DNA of 64,000 nucleotides, from positions 14,583,632 to 14,647,631 of the forward strand of contig CM033105.1 of assembly GCA_019321725.1 (NCBI GenBank). The letters run 5' to 3'. Origin of the DNA: Paulownia fortunei. Taxonomy: Eukaryota > Streptophyta > Magnoliopsida > Lamiales > Paulowniaceae. Shown here piece after piece: positions 45,111 through 57,449 of the stretch. Every line of letters begins with the position of its first letter. Within the stretch, counting starts at the first letter, position 1. The notes beneath the pieces are model-generated. The model worked only from the letters and a program-made list of their open reading frames with translations. It was not told where the DNA came from and searched no databases. A program made the position numbers and the translations under genes.

Positions 45111-47986
45111 TGTGATACCCGAGCCTCTTACTACTCACATGGCCACATATGATTCATGCATTACATGTTAATTACGTGTTATTTTCATTGGTATGACATC
45201 ATATAATTCATTTTATACGGCGTTGTTAACCATTAAACTTAATTTTGAAGCTCTCGCACGGTATTGATTATCGAATCTCCTAACCTAAGTGGTTGATTTT
45301 GTATTGAGATAAAAAGAAATTTAGGTATCAATATAGTGAATAGTGCTAGGTTACACGTGGTAACCTTAGGAGTTCGAAAGGTGTCACCGAAAAGTTTATA
45401 GAAAGGGAGTCGGTTCGATAATGAATTTTAATATTATATGTATATTTAAATCAAACACTTGGGACAAATAGACATACAATACTGTAATTTAAATGTTATA
45501 TAACTAGGTTCATAGGCTTGTAACACTTTCGGTGCACAAACTTATCAATCGGGCAAGAACCGATGATTTTCTGGTGAAGAACCTAATGAACGGACATAGG
45601 AATTTGCTCGGGGAATGAATGGTGATGAAGATAGGTTGAAACCAAATAAGAATATGTGAGACACACAAGATTAGGGCTGCAAGATAAGGGAGAAAATCAG
45701 ATTATACCATTACATGCCACCTCATGCTTAGACTTATCAAGCTAGCACCTCAACCTATTCTTAAGCTAACAGCCACGACTTGAATCTTATTCTAAACCAT
45801 TTTAGCTTCTAAATACATGGAAAAATATCTCTAAATAGGTCCTAAGTGATTCCAACCGAAAAAGGAGGCAAAACAAGCAAAGGGAAGGAGAAATAACCAA
45901 GTTCAAGTAGAAAACTGTGCAAGGTGAGCTTAACCTACGGGTTTGGCATGATTTCAGATTTATTTTGAGGTTTATTGGCTTATTAAGCTTTGAATATTAT
46001 TTATAAATGTTTTAGGATGTTATTAGATAGGCTTTGATGCATAAAGAAAGGGTTTGTGGTTGGAAATATTTGATAGAAAACACTTGTGCTAGAAACTGCC
46101 ACCTTGCTGTATTCTTGTGTTTTAGGCTTCAAAAGTGTATGGTATGTTTAATAAAACCTGTAATTATCATCATATACATGTTTATATATGGGTTAATAGT
46201 ATTGTAATAAATTTTCATCGGTTAGAAATTGAAATTGTGCATGATATTGAAGAGATGCTCAAAACTGTCACCATCAAATTTCAGATTATGTCCTATGTGA
46301 AGTGGATTATTTTACAGTATTAAATCCATTAGTTTTGGAAATTATATGACCTGGTTGTCTCTTTTTATATGTTATATAAGTGTGGTGAAAATTTGGTAGT
46401 GATTGAATATACTTAAAGGTGCCAAAACCATTAATGTCATGAAGTGCGTAAAACTATCACGGTAGGAAAAATCTATTTCAGTATGTTGTGAAAGGAGCTG
46501 AACTTGGGAAGCTATATCCGTGATTTTTAGCAATTATATGACATGGTTACATTTATATGCATGTTATCTAATTGTGGTAAAATTTTTGAAGTGATTGGAT
46601 ATGTTTAGGGATGTCAAAATTATCACGCAACTAAATTGGACAGCAAGTAAATATAAAAATATGAATCTGTCTCATTTGATAACTTAGTATATTTCAACCA
46701 ATATATGTTGCTATTGAGTGTTAAAAATTAGGTAAATGATATTAGAGTTATAATACTTCAATTATATGATGTTTACATGTATCTAATATGAGAAATTAAG
46801 GTATTGGAGGGACTAGATTGGGTTCTAGTTTGTAAAACCTAGATAGCTTGGTGTTTAAGGTCTTAGTATGATATTTTATGCTTTCAACTTGCCAAATTGG
46901 GAATGGTGCTTGATGTTGGTAATATTACAGGCTCTTTTACATCTAAGATTGGAGGGGAACAATAAACAAATCTAGACTAAGCCACCAACCAAGTGAAAGG
47001 TAAGTAAAGATTCATTTGCAACTACAATGCATAGACATATTAAATGTGTGATTTATATATAATACCATAGATCATATGTGCAAAGCAGAGGACACACATT
47101 ACTATCATTCATGTCCATTGAGCATACATACATAGGCATTGGCACGTGCATGCATCATATACGATCATTGTGATAAATCTTGCATTGCACGACATGATTA
47201 TGAGAAAAGAAAAATATTTTGCTGACCACTACTAGTGCACCGAAACATGCATGGATTTGCATGGTTTTATGCATGGATTTGTAGGTTCACGTGCATGGAT
47301 TTGCATGTGTATGAGTATGCATGGATTTGCATGCTTATATGATTATTGGCCATTGGACTATGGCGGTGTACAGAGCTCTTTTCTAGTGTATGGGATAGTA
47401 GCGTTGGTCAAGGGCCCAAGAAAGAAATGATTTTGAGAGAAATATTTGATGCATAAAATTGTATTGTGGGCATAGCATTTTGAGATGCATGACTTGATAT
47501 TGTGGATTATTCTTCTTTGACATGCATAATCATACTTTACTTGCTGAGCTTTAGCTCATATAGTTTATGCATTGTAGGTGAGTACGACGATGCTTGAAGC
47601 ATCTTTTACTGGCTGGGTGGTGATTGAGCTCCTGTAGGTGTTTGAGAGAGTGTGTACATGGATGACGACTTGTTGGGCTATTTTGTTGGTTTGTTATATT
47701 TTGAGTCTATTGTCTTATATTTTTAGACTGGTACTATATTTTGCTTTTAAAAACTTTACTATAAATGTATGTATGAAATATTGGGTCGTTGTGGGTGTTG
47801 TGTTTTTATATAAATACTGATCTTGCTATATACATGACGTGTGAGAAAGTATTTTAAACAAGGTTGTGCATATAAGAAGTGATTTATCTTTTCTTAAAGT
47901 GTTACAAAAAAAATATCTCATGCATGCACACAGGTTCTATCATGTCAAATTATACTAATATCTAGTTGTCGAGTAGTGGTGCTATA
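45111..47986 (+). repeat. TekP 5' LTR
   Basis: It runs from TGTGATACCCGAG to GGTGCTATA. Compared with the 3' LTR it has about 370 extra bases near 46115-46490 and otherwise aligns throughout. It includes a cluster of TGCATGGATTTGCATG-like repeats at 47245-47335. Confidence 0.92.
47245..47335 (+). repeat. GCATGGATTTGCATG repeat cluster in TekP LTR
   Basis: Four spaced copies of GCATGGATTTG(C/T) with CATGCATG overlaps occur here, and again at 54463-54555 in the other LTR. They resemble RY (CATGCA) words. A regulatory role is inference. Confidence 0.65.
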
Positions 47987-47989
47987 GAG

Positions 47990-48002
47990 TGGTATCAGAG
48001 CC
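47990..48002 (+). other. TekP primer-binding site
   Basis: TGGTATCAGAGCC is a perfect initiator-Met complement, three bases after the LTR. Confidence 0.92.
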
Positions 48003-48154
48003 AGGTCCTGATTCTGTAGATTATCCATGCACATGATCTTAGAACTTGCGGAGCGCAGCCACGCCAGTAAGTTTTACATTATCATATATTGCATTACATA
48101 TCTATGAATTATATTGCCATATGTTGTTAAACTTGTGTAAAACAGGGCTGCAAA

Positions 48155-49225
48155 ATGGTGAGAACTCATGGTGAGAGCAGTGGTGGTGCCATAGCGCAGA
48201 GAAATGAGACACCCACCCGATTAATAATCGGGATATACCATGATTAACCGATTAACAGAGTTGATTGAACGACAGTCTCAATAAATTCAGCAACTGATTC
48301 AACAGGGATAATGGTGAGCAACCGCGGGTGGAGGTAAACCAACAGCGGGAAAACTATATATATATGGTGGGAGAATAATTTAGGAGGCTGGATCCCCCAA
48401 CATTTGAGGATGCGATTGATCCTACCGCTGCAGAGGACTGGTTGAGGACCCTGGAAAATATGTTCCAGTATAGCAGCAGGGTGCCAGTAGAGCAAAGGGT
48501 AATGTGTGCCACTTTTATGCTTCGCGGTAGTGCAGGCCATTAGTGGGACATGATCAGCAGCATAGAGGACACTACTACCATGAGTTGGGACAGATTCAAG
48601 GAGTTATTCCGAAATAAATATTTCACGCCCCCAGTTCGCATGATGAAAATGAATGAGTTTATACAACTGCGATAAGAAGCGATGACTATTGGGGAATATA
48701 TTCATAAATTTGAACAACTGTCCAGGTTCGCTACACACATGGTCAACACTGAAGCACTTAAAGTAGAGAGATTTCTGGAGGGTTTGAGACCAGAGTTATA
48801 CCGGGATGTGAATATGACGGGTACTCAAGGGGTGACATTTTCACAGGTGGCTGAGAGGGCACTAGTGGCAAAACAGGCTGAATTGAGAATCGCTCGTACA
48901 CAAGAGGCTCGATAGTAATTCAGACAATAGGGACAGAGATAGACTGTGGGGCAAAAGAGGCCGGTCCAAATACAAAAGCGCGAGATTTAAATTTCAAGAA
49001 AAATAAGGCCAACAATAAGAAGGTCAAAATAAGAGGCCATGGGTCGAACAAGGAGAAGTACCGATGCCAAAAACTGTGTGTCAGAAATGTGGTAATCGAC
49101 ATACTGAAGGCTGCTATATAGATACCAGGATGTGTTTTTGATGTGGAATACCGGGACATATTGCTAAATTTTGCCCAGGTAAACAAAATCAGACCAGCCA
49201 AATGAATGTACCAAGCCAAGGGTGT
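48155..49225 (+). pseudogene. TekP gag
   Basis: The start ATG at 48155 gives MVRTHGESSGGA, with a stop after 30 codons. The core reads RRLDPPTFEDAIDPTAAEDWLRTLE, VMCATFMLRGSA, SWDRFKELFRNKYF, then the open frame 48682-48912 (TIGEYIHKFEQLSRFA, ALKVERFLEGLRPELYRDV). Zinc fingers at about 49080-49175 are CQKCGNRHTEGC and CGIPGHIAKFCPG. Stops occur at GH*WD, QLR*EA and after ARTQEAR. Confidence 0.86.
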
Positions 49226-49905
49226 TCACCATGACCAGGGCGGATGCAGAAGCAAATCCATCGGTGGGAACAGGTAAACTTTATATTTCTAGTGTTCCAA
49301 CACTTGTGTTATTTGATTTTGGAGCCACGTATTCATTTGCATCCACTGAGTACGTGAAGAGGGTTGGTAATATACAGATGTAGCAGAAATTAGTTATAGT
49401 GTAACAGTCCCCTCTAGAGATGCTAGACAAACGGATCGAATTTTGAGAGCTTGTGCTATACTTGTTGAATGTAGAGAATTACATGCTGATTTGATTGTAC
49501 TGGATATGAATAATTATGATGTTATTTTGGGCATGGATTGGTTGTCAAAGTATGGGGCTACTATCGACTGTAAGGAAAATATGGTGACATTTCAACTTTC
49601 TGGGAAAGAGTCTTTCACATTTGCTAGTATTGTGAAGAATTTCAGATTCCCTATGATTTCAGCAGTGAAGGCATAATGATTACTCGATGATGGTTGCGAA
49701 GGGTACTTGGTGAGTGTCATGAACATTGAGGAACAACACCCACCAACTCTAAGTGAAATACCAGTGGTGCGGGAATATACTGAAGTATTCCCAGATGATC
49801 TCCCGGGACTACCACCAGATCGTGAAATAGAGTTTGTTATTGACATACAACAGGAACGTCTCCAATTTCTAAAACTCCCTACAGAATGGCTCCTTTGGAG
49901 TTGAA
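49226..49905 (+). pseudogene. TekP protease
   Basis: It has FTMTRADAEANPSVGTGKLYI and the active site LVLFDFGATYSFAS (about 49303-49345), with the catalytic Asp kept but Ser/Thr changed to Phe. A frameshift at 49382 is followed by the open frame 49443-49676 (YDVILGMDWLSKYGATIDC). The bridge EIPVVREYTEVFPDDLPGLP ends near 49904. Confidence 0.85.
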
Positions 49906-50660
49906 AGAATTGAAAGTACAATTGCAGGACTTATTGGACAAGGGATTCATCAGATTGAGCTTTTCACCTTTGGGGAGTACCGGTTCTGTTTGTACGTAAG
50001 AAAGATGGCACCATGAGACTGTGTATTGATTATCGAGAGTTGAATAGGATCACAATTAAGAATAATTATCAATTACCCAGAATCGATGATTTATTTGACC
50101 AGCTTCAAGGTGTCGTAATATTTTCAAAGATTGACTTATGCTCCAGGTACCATCAATTGAAAATAAAGGAAGAGGATATCCCCAAGACGGCATTTAGTAT
50201 AAGATATGGGCACTATGAATTTTTGGTGATGCCGTTCGGATTGACTAACGCTCCAGCAGCATTCATGGATCTGATGAATAGAGTGTTTAAGGAGTTTCTA
50301 GATAAATTTGTTATTGTGTTCATCGATGATATTCTAGTTTACTCCAGAACTAAAGAAGAGCATGCTGCACATTTAATACAAGTACTAGAGGTCCTGAAAG
50401 CGAAGCAGTTATACGCCAAATTCAAGAAATGCGAATTTTGGTTAGATCGTGTTGTATTCCTGGGACATGTTATATCAGGAGCAGGAATATCAGTAGATCC
50501 AAGTAAAGTTAAAGCTATCAACAACTGGATGCAGCCTACTAATCCTTCGGAGGTGCGCAGTTTTTTGGGTTTAGTTGGATATTACCGAAGATTTGTGGAG
50601 GGTTCTCCAAGATTGCTATGCCATTGACACAATTAACCAGAAAAATGGTGACGTTTAGAT
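49906..50660 (+). pseudogene. TekP reverse transcriptase
   Basis: The well preserved frame 50013-50627 has [59 protein letters not shown], catalytic [33 protein letters not shown] and [18 protein letters not shown]. The usual [12 protein letters not shown] has become LCSRYHQ. Upstream 49906-50012 holds [12 protein letters not shown] and is one frame off. A frameshift ends the frame at VEG. Confidence 0.88.
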
Positions 50661-51390
50661 GGATGGATATGTGTGAGTGAAGTTTTGAAGAGCTGAAAAG
50701 GAGGTTGACTTCAGCACCTACTCTCTTAATTCTATCAGGTACTGGAGGATTCGTAATTTACAGTAACGCATCGAAGAATGGATTAGGATATGTACTGATG
50801 TAGAATGGAAAAGTAATTGTGTATGCGTCCAGGCAACTTAAAGAGTACGAAAAGAATTACCCCACGCATGACTTGAAACTTACTGCTGTAGTATTTGCGC
50901 TTAAAATATGGAGGCACTATTTATATGGTGAATGGTGCAAGATTTATACTGATCACAAGAGTCTCAAATACTTCTTCACACATAAAGAGTTGAATATACG
51001 GCAACGAAGATGGCTGGAACTGGTAAAAGATTGTGATTGTGTGATCAATTACCACCCGATAAAGCTAACGTTGTAGCTGATGCATTGAGCCAAAAATCCA
51101 CACAAAGTACAATAGCTATGGCTTTAATTCAGAAATCGGAACTAAATGAGTTGTAGAAAATGAATATAGAGATTTTATAGACAGGAGTAATAGAGGTAAA
51201 GTTGGCAGCCCTGATGCTTCAGCCTACGCTAATTGATAGGATCAAACAGGGACAGCGAGATGATGAATATCTCATCAATATGAGAAAATATTTTTCTGCG
51301 GGGAAGTCTCCTGAATTTAAGATGACTCAGAATGATATTTTATAATTTAGAGGGCGGTTTTGTGTGCCAAATATTGATAACATTCAGGAA
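50661..51390 (+). pseudogene. TekP RNase H and linker
   Basis: It reads GGFVIYSNASKNGLGYVLM, a stop, then [55 protein letters not shown] and [20 protein letters not shown]. The first catalytic Asp (YSDAS) is Asn and the Glu (DLELAA) is Lys. A one-base loss after YHP shifts the frame away from [11 protein letters not shown]. Confidence 0.86.
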
Positions 51391-52250
51391 GACATTTTAA
51401 AAGAGGCACATTCAACCCCTGATTCAGTATATCCAGGGGCTTCCAAGATGTATAGAGACTTGAAAATGCATTATTGATGGCCGGGTATGAAAAAGGACAT
51501 CGCCCAGCATGTGGAGCAATGTCTAACATGTCAGCAGATAAAGGTCGAACATCAAAGACCCGCAGGGACTTTGCAACCTCTACTTATTCCAGAATGGAAA
51601 TGGGAAAGGATCACCATGGATTTCATAACTGGTTTGCCAAAGACTACTAAGGGTCATGATGCTATTTGGGTTATCGTCGACAGATTGACCAAGTCTACTC
51701 ATTTCCTTCCCATATGTTCTACCTATTCCATGGATTGCAATGCCCAATTATACGTTCAGGAGATTGTCAGACTTCATGGAGTGCCATTGTCTATAGTTTC
51801 TGATAGAGATTCAAGATTTTTGTCTGCTTTTTGGAGGAGTTTACACAAACCTTTGGGAACACAATTATCATTCAATACAGCATATCATCCTCAGACGGAT
51901 GGGCAATCTGAATGAACAATACAAACATTGGAGGATATGCTCAGAGCCTGTGTTTAAACTTCCAAGGTCAGTAGAGTAAATTCCTACCTTTAGTGGAGTT
52001 TGCATACAACAACAGCTATCAGACTAGTATTGCAATGGCTCCCTATGAAGCATTGTATGGCAAAAAGTATAGGTCTCCGATACACTGGGATGAAGTTGGT
52101 GAGAAGAAACTTTTAGGCCCAGATATGATTCGAGAAATGATAGAAGTCATGTTACAGATTCGACAAATAATGCAAACTGCCCAAAGTCAACAAAAAAATT
52201 ATGCAGATCGACGAAGAAGGGTGTTGGAGTTTGCGATCAGGTGTTTTTGA
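51391..52250 (+). pseudogene. TekP integrase
   Basis: In the zinc finger, EEAHSTPDSVYPGASKMY has Tyr for the second His, and a TGA follows HY. The core 51487-51915 has CLTCQQIKVEHQRPAGTL, TMDFITGLPKT (Asp 1), LSIVSDRDSRF (Asp 2) and YHPQTDGQSE (Glu), then a TGA. The C-terminal part 51993-52250 has MEFAYNNSYQTSIAMAPYEALY, KYRSPIHWDEVGEKKLLGP and then a frameshift in GDQVFLKVAP. Confidence 0.88.
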
Positions 52251-52280
52251 AAGTAGCACCAATGAAGGGCATCATGCGGT

Positions 52281-52645
52281 TTGGAAAAAAGGAAAATGAG
52301 TCCTAGATACATTGGCCCATTCCCGGTGATTGAAAGAATTGGTGATGTTTCTTACAGACTGGATCTGCCAACATCTATGTCCCAAATACACAATGTATTT
52401 CATGTGTCTATGCTGAGGAAATATATTGCTAATCCCTCTCACATTTTGAAGAATGAACTAGTGGAATTAAAGGCAGATTTGAGCTACGAAGAAAAGCCTG
52501 TACAGATTTGGTTACGAGAAGTGAAGCAGCTAAGAAATAAACAGATTCCATTGGTTAAAGTGTTATGGAGAAACCAATTAGTAGAAGAGGCCACTTGGAA
52601 AGGGAGGACGAAATGAGAACTAAGTATCATGAACTTTTTCGGTAA
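52281..52645 (+). pseudogene. TekP integrase tail and chromodomain
   Basis: It has MSPRYIGPFPVIERIGDVSYRLDLP, QIHNVFHVSMLRKYIANPSHIL, then DLSYEEKPVQIWLREVKQL and PLVKVLWRNQLVEEATWKG. The LWRN...EEATW motif is the chromodomain of Tekay-like elements. The frame shifts at the last Trp; the natural end (KYHELFR, stop at 52643) is in another frame. Confidence 0.86.
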
Positions 52646-52672
52646 GTGAAATTTCGGGGACAAAATTTTTAT

Positions 52673-52685
52673 AAGGAGGGGAGGA
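52673..52685 (+). other. TekP polypurine tract
   Basis: AAGGAGGGGAGGA directly abuts the 3' LTR start TGTGATACCC, the expected plus-strand priming site. Confidence 0.88.
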
Positions 52686-55195
52686 TGTGATACCCGAGCC
52701 TCTTACTACTCACATGGCCACATATGATTCATGCATTACATGTTAATCACATGTTATTTTTATTGGTATGACATCATATAATTCATTTTATACGGCGTTG
52801 TTAACCATTAAACTTAATTTTGAAGCTCTCGCACGATATTCATTATCGAATTCCCTAACCTAAGTGGTTGATTTTGTATTGAGATAAGAAGAAATTTAGG
52901 TATCAATATAGTGAATAGTGCTAGGTTACACGTGGTAACCTTAGGAGTTCGAAAGGTGTCACCGAAAAGTTTATAGAAAAGGAGTCGGTTCGATCATGAA
53001 TTTTAATATTATATGTATATTTAAATCATACACTTGGGACAACTAGACATACAATACTATAATTTAAATATTATATAACTAGGTTCATAGGCTTGTAACA
53101 CTTTCGGTGCACAAACTTATCAATCGGGCAAGAACCGATGATTTTCTGGTGAAGAACCTAATTAACGGACATAGGAATTTGCTCGGGAATGAATGGTGAT
53201 GAAGATAGGTTGCAACCAAATAAGAATATGTGAGACACACAAGATTAGGGCTGCAAGATAAGGGGGAAAATCAGATTATACCATTACATGCCACCTCAAG
53301 CTTATGCCACCTCATGCTTAGACTTATCAAGCTAGCACATCAACCTATTCTTCACTCTTAAGCTAACAACCACGACTTGAATCTTATTCTGAACTATTTC
53401 AGCTTCTAAATACATGGAAAAATATCTCTAATAGGTCCTAAGTGATTCCAACCGAAAAAGGAGGCAAAACAAGCAAAGGGAAGGAGAAATAACCAAGTTC
53501 AAGTAGAAAACTGTGCAAAGTGAGCTTAACCTATGGGTTTGGCATGACTTTCAGATTTATTTTGAGGTTTATTGGCTTATTAAGCTTTGAATATTATTTA
53601 TAAATGTGTTAGGATGTTATTAGATAGGATTTGATGCATAAAGAAAGGGTTTGTGGTTGGAAATATTTGATAGAAAATACTTGTGCTAGAAACTGCCACC
53701 TTGCTGTATTCTTATGAACTTGGGAAGCTATATCCGTGATTTTTAGCAATTATATGACATGGTTACATTTATATACATGTTATCTAAGTGTGGTAAAATT
53801 TTTGGAGTGATTGGATATGTTTAGGGATGTCAAAATTATCACGCAACTAAATTGGACAGTAAGTAAATATGAAAATATGAATCTGTCCCATTTGATAACT
53901 TAGTATATTTCAACCTAGATATGTTGCTATTGAGTGTTAACAATTAGGTACATGATGTTAGAGTTATAATACTTCAATTATATGATGTTTACATGTATCT
54001 AATATGAGAAATTAAGGTATTGGAGGGACTAGATTGAGTTCTAGTTTGTAAAACCTAGATAGCTTGGTGTTTAAGGTCTTAGTATGATATTTTATGCTTT
54101 CAACTTGCCAAATTAGGAATGGTGCTTGATGTTGGTAATATTATAGGCTCTTTTACATCTAATATTGGAGAGGAACAATAAACAAATCTAGACTAAGCCA
54201 CCAACCAAGTGAAGGTAAGTAAAGATTCATTTGCAACTACAATGCATAAACATAGTAAATGTGTGATTTATATGTAATACCATAGATCATATGTGCAAAG
54301 CAGAGGACACATATTACTATCATTCATGTCCATTGAGCATACATACATGGGCATTGGCACGTGCATGCATCATATACGAGCATTATCATAAATCTTGTAT
54401 TACACTGCATGATTCTGAGAAAAAAAAATATTTTGCTGACCACTACTAGTGCACCGAAGCATGCATGGATTTGCATGGTTTTATGCATGGATTTGTAGGT
54501 TCGCGTGCATGGATTTGAATGCGTATGAGTATGCATGGATTTGCATGCTTATATGATTATTGGCCATTGGACTATGGCGGTGTACAGAGCTCTTTTTCAG
54601 TGTATGGGATAGTAGCATTGGTCAGGGGCCCAAGAAAGAAATGATTTTGAGAAAAATATTTGATTCATAAAATTGCATTGTGGGCATAGCATTTTGAGAT
54701 GCATGACTTGATATTGTGGATTATTCTTTGACATGCATAATCATTACTTGTTGAGCGTTAGCTCATATAATTTATGCATTGTAGGTGAGTACGACAATGC
54801 TTGAAGCATCTTTTACTGGCTAGGTGGCGGTTGGAGCTCCTATAGGTGTCTGAGTGAGTGTGTACATGGATGACGACCTGTTGGGCTATTTTGTTGGTTT
54901 GTTATATTTTGAGTCTATTGTCTTATATTTTTAGACTGGTACTATATTTTTCTTTTAAAACTTTACTGTAAATAAGTATGTAAATATTGGGTCGTTATGG
55001 GTGTTGTGTTTTTATATAAATATTGATCTTGCTATATACATGAAGTGTGAGAAAGTATTTTAAACAGGGTTGTGCATGTAAGAAGTGATTTATCTTTTCT
55101 TAAAGTGTTACAAAAAAAAATATCCCATGCATGCACACAGGTTTTATCATGTCAAATTATACTAGATATCTAGTTGTCGAGTAGTGGGTGTTACA
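52686..55195 (+). repeat. TekP 3' LTR
   Basis: It starts TGTGATACCCGAG and ends GGGTGTTACA. It lacks about 370 bases present in the 5' LTR: it jumps from TTGCTGTATTCTT to GAACTTGGGAAGC at about 53713. It has a short duplicated segment (ACATGCCACCTCA...GCCACCTCA) near 53285-53315 that the other copy lacks. Confidence 0.92.
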
Positions 55196-55200
55196 TATCT

Positions 55201-56137
55201 TCCCAAATGTTGTTTACATTAAGCACGTATAGTTTTTCTTGGAATCGCAAGATGCCATTCTCTGACATCTAAAAATCAGAAAACTTTCCTGAAGTAATAT
55301 CTTTCATCATTTTAATAACATATTCATCAACTTGTTGTCCCTGTTGGATTCTATCAATCAGGGTCAGTTGAAGTGCCAAAGCTGCAAATTTGGCCTCCAC
55401 TGATCCCTATTGTACAATCTCTACATCTATTTTCTGTAGCTCCATTAACTACAGTTTCTGAGTCAAAGCTATAACTGTGGTATTTTGTGTTGATTTTCTG
55501 CTCAATGCATCAGCCATAACATTAGCCTTACCAGGATGATAGTTGATAACACAGTAATAATCTTCACCAACTCTAACCATCTTCGCTGTCACATATTTAA
55601 CTCTTTTTGGGCGAAGAAATATTTTTAACTCTTGTGATCAGTATATATCTCACATCGTTCACCATACAAATAATGTCTCTATATTTTAAGTGAACACCAT
55701 TGTAGTAAGCTCTAAATCATGTGTAGGATAATTCTTTTCGTACTCTTTAAGCTGTCCAGATGCATATGCAACTACTTTACCATTTTGCATCAATACACAT
55801 CCCAACCCATTTTTTGAAGCATCAATATAACCACAAAGCCTCCAGTATCTGATGGAATAAAAAGAATAGGAGCTAAAGTTAACCTCTTCTTCAATTCCTA
55901 AAAACTTTTCTCACAAGCATCTGTCCATCTAAATATCGCACATTTTCTAGTTAATTATGTCAAAAGAGAAGCTATCTTAGAAAATCCCTCCACAAATCTA
56001 TGGTAATAACCAGCTAAACCCATAAAACTTTATACTTCTAAATGATTAGTAGGTTGTGACTGGCTATTAATAGCTTTTACTTTATATGGATCTACAGATA
56101 TGCCTGCTCCTAATATTACATGTCCCAGAAATATCAC
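55201..56137 (-). pseudogene. TekM RNase H and pol linker
   Basis: On the minus strand, with many frame changes, one reads [38 protein letters not shown] sequence (about 55720-55830), the TDHKS block near 55620-55640, and [20 protein letters not shown] near 55495-55550. The remainder to 55201 is the linker leading to the integrase half beyond TekP. Confidence 0.78.
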
Positions 56138-56700
56138 TCAATCAATCCAAAATTCACATTTATTAAATTTACCATATAGTTGTTTCTCTTTCAAAATCTC
56201 TAAAACCATTCCTAGATGTTCACCATGCTCTTCTTTTATGTTAGAGTAACTCAGGATATCATCAATAAACATAATAATAAATCTATCAAGAAAAATTTTA
56301 AATACCCAATTCATTAAATCCATAAAAGTTGTTGGAGGATTTGTCAACCCAAATGGCATCACCAAAAATTCATAATGTCCATATCTCGTGCTAAATGTTA
56401 TCTTGGCAACAACATCCTCTTTTATTTTCAGTTGATGGTACCCAGTTCGCAGATCAATTTTTGAAAATATAGATGCACCTTGGAGCTTATAAAATAAATC
56501 TTTTATTCTAGGTAGGGGATACTTATTCTTGATTGTAACTTTGTTTAAATCTTTGTAGTCTATACACAGTCGCATTGTACCGTCTTTCTTACGTATAAAT
56601 AAAAATGGTGTACCCCATAGTCAAAAGTTGGGTTTGATAAAACCTTTATCCAATAATTCTTGTATTTGTATCTTCAATTCTTTCAACTCAGTTGATGTCA
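56138..56700 (-). pseudogene. TekM reverse transcriptase
   Basis: The 145-codon frame 56138-56575 has [66 protein letters not shown] and catalytic [12 protein letters not shown], ending CEFWID. KKDG and the GFIKPNF segment lie upstream out of frame. The GHVI connection past CEFWID is interrupted by a stop at 56138. Confidence 0.87.
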
Positions 56701-57449
56701 TTCGATATGGAGCTTTAGATAGTGGATGTGTTCTTGGATTTAGTTCAATGACAAACTCTATCTCACAGTCTGGTGGTAATCCATGAAGATCATTAGGAAA
56801 TATTTCTGGATACTCCTAAACAACTAGCACTTCACTAAGGATCGGATGGTGTTATTCTTCAATGCTCATAACACTCGCCAAATATCCTTCACAACCACTA
56901 TCCGATAATTTTTTTGCTTTTAATGATGATATAATTGGGAATTTGAAGCTTTTTATGATTCCAATAAAGGTGAACGATTCCTCTCCAGAAGGTTGAAAAG
57001 TTACTGTCTTTCTCTGACAATCTTATAGTAGAACGATACTTTGACAACCAATCCATACCCAAAATCATATCATAGTCATTCATGGCCAATACAATTAAAT
57101 CAACATAGAGTTCTATATTTTCAATAGGAATAACATAATCTCTTAAAACATGGTTAGTTTGTTTTGAATATCCAGAAGGAATTATCACATTATAACTGAA
57201 ATCAACAGTATCAGGTACTCTACACAGCCTTTTCATATACTTAGTGGATATAAATGAGTGTGTAGCTCCAGAATCAAACAATACAAATGCTGGAGTACCA
57301 AAGATAGAGAATTTACCTGTTACCACTGATAGGTTCGCCTCAGCATCTGATCTAGTGATGGTAAAGACTCTAGCTGGTACTTTTCTTTGTCCTGTTGGAT
57401 TTCGATTGTCTGGACATACTCTGGAAATATGTCCAACCTTCCCACACAC
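56701..57449 (-). pseudogene. TekM zinc finger and protease
   Basis: The frame 56898-57449 opens in a zinc knuckle (CGKVGHISRVC), then FTITRSDAEANLSVVTGK, the protease active site FVLFDSGATHSFIS with the canonical DSGA, and YDMILGMDWLSKY. A frameshift after STI breaks IDCQRKTVTF. The bridge to RT (56701-56897) carries [12 protein letters not shown]. The protease motif here is intact, unlike those of TekG2 and GypG4. Confidence 0.86.

Larger units (their letters stand above)
45111..55195 (+). mobile_element. Tekay-type chromovirus TekP
   Basis: A 10,085-bp + strand element inserted in TekM pol, with tatct at 45106-45110 and 55196-55200. It has LTRs of 2,876 and 2,510 bp with TGT...ACA-type ends, a perfect initiator-Met primer site, gag-pol and a polypurine tract. 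It is the youngest element of this nest but still carries many stops, a mutated RNase H Asp and a mutated integrase zinc ligand. Confidence 0.93.
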
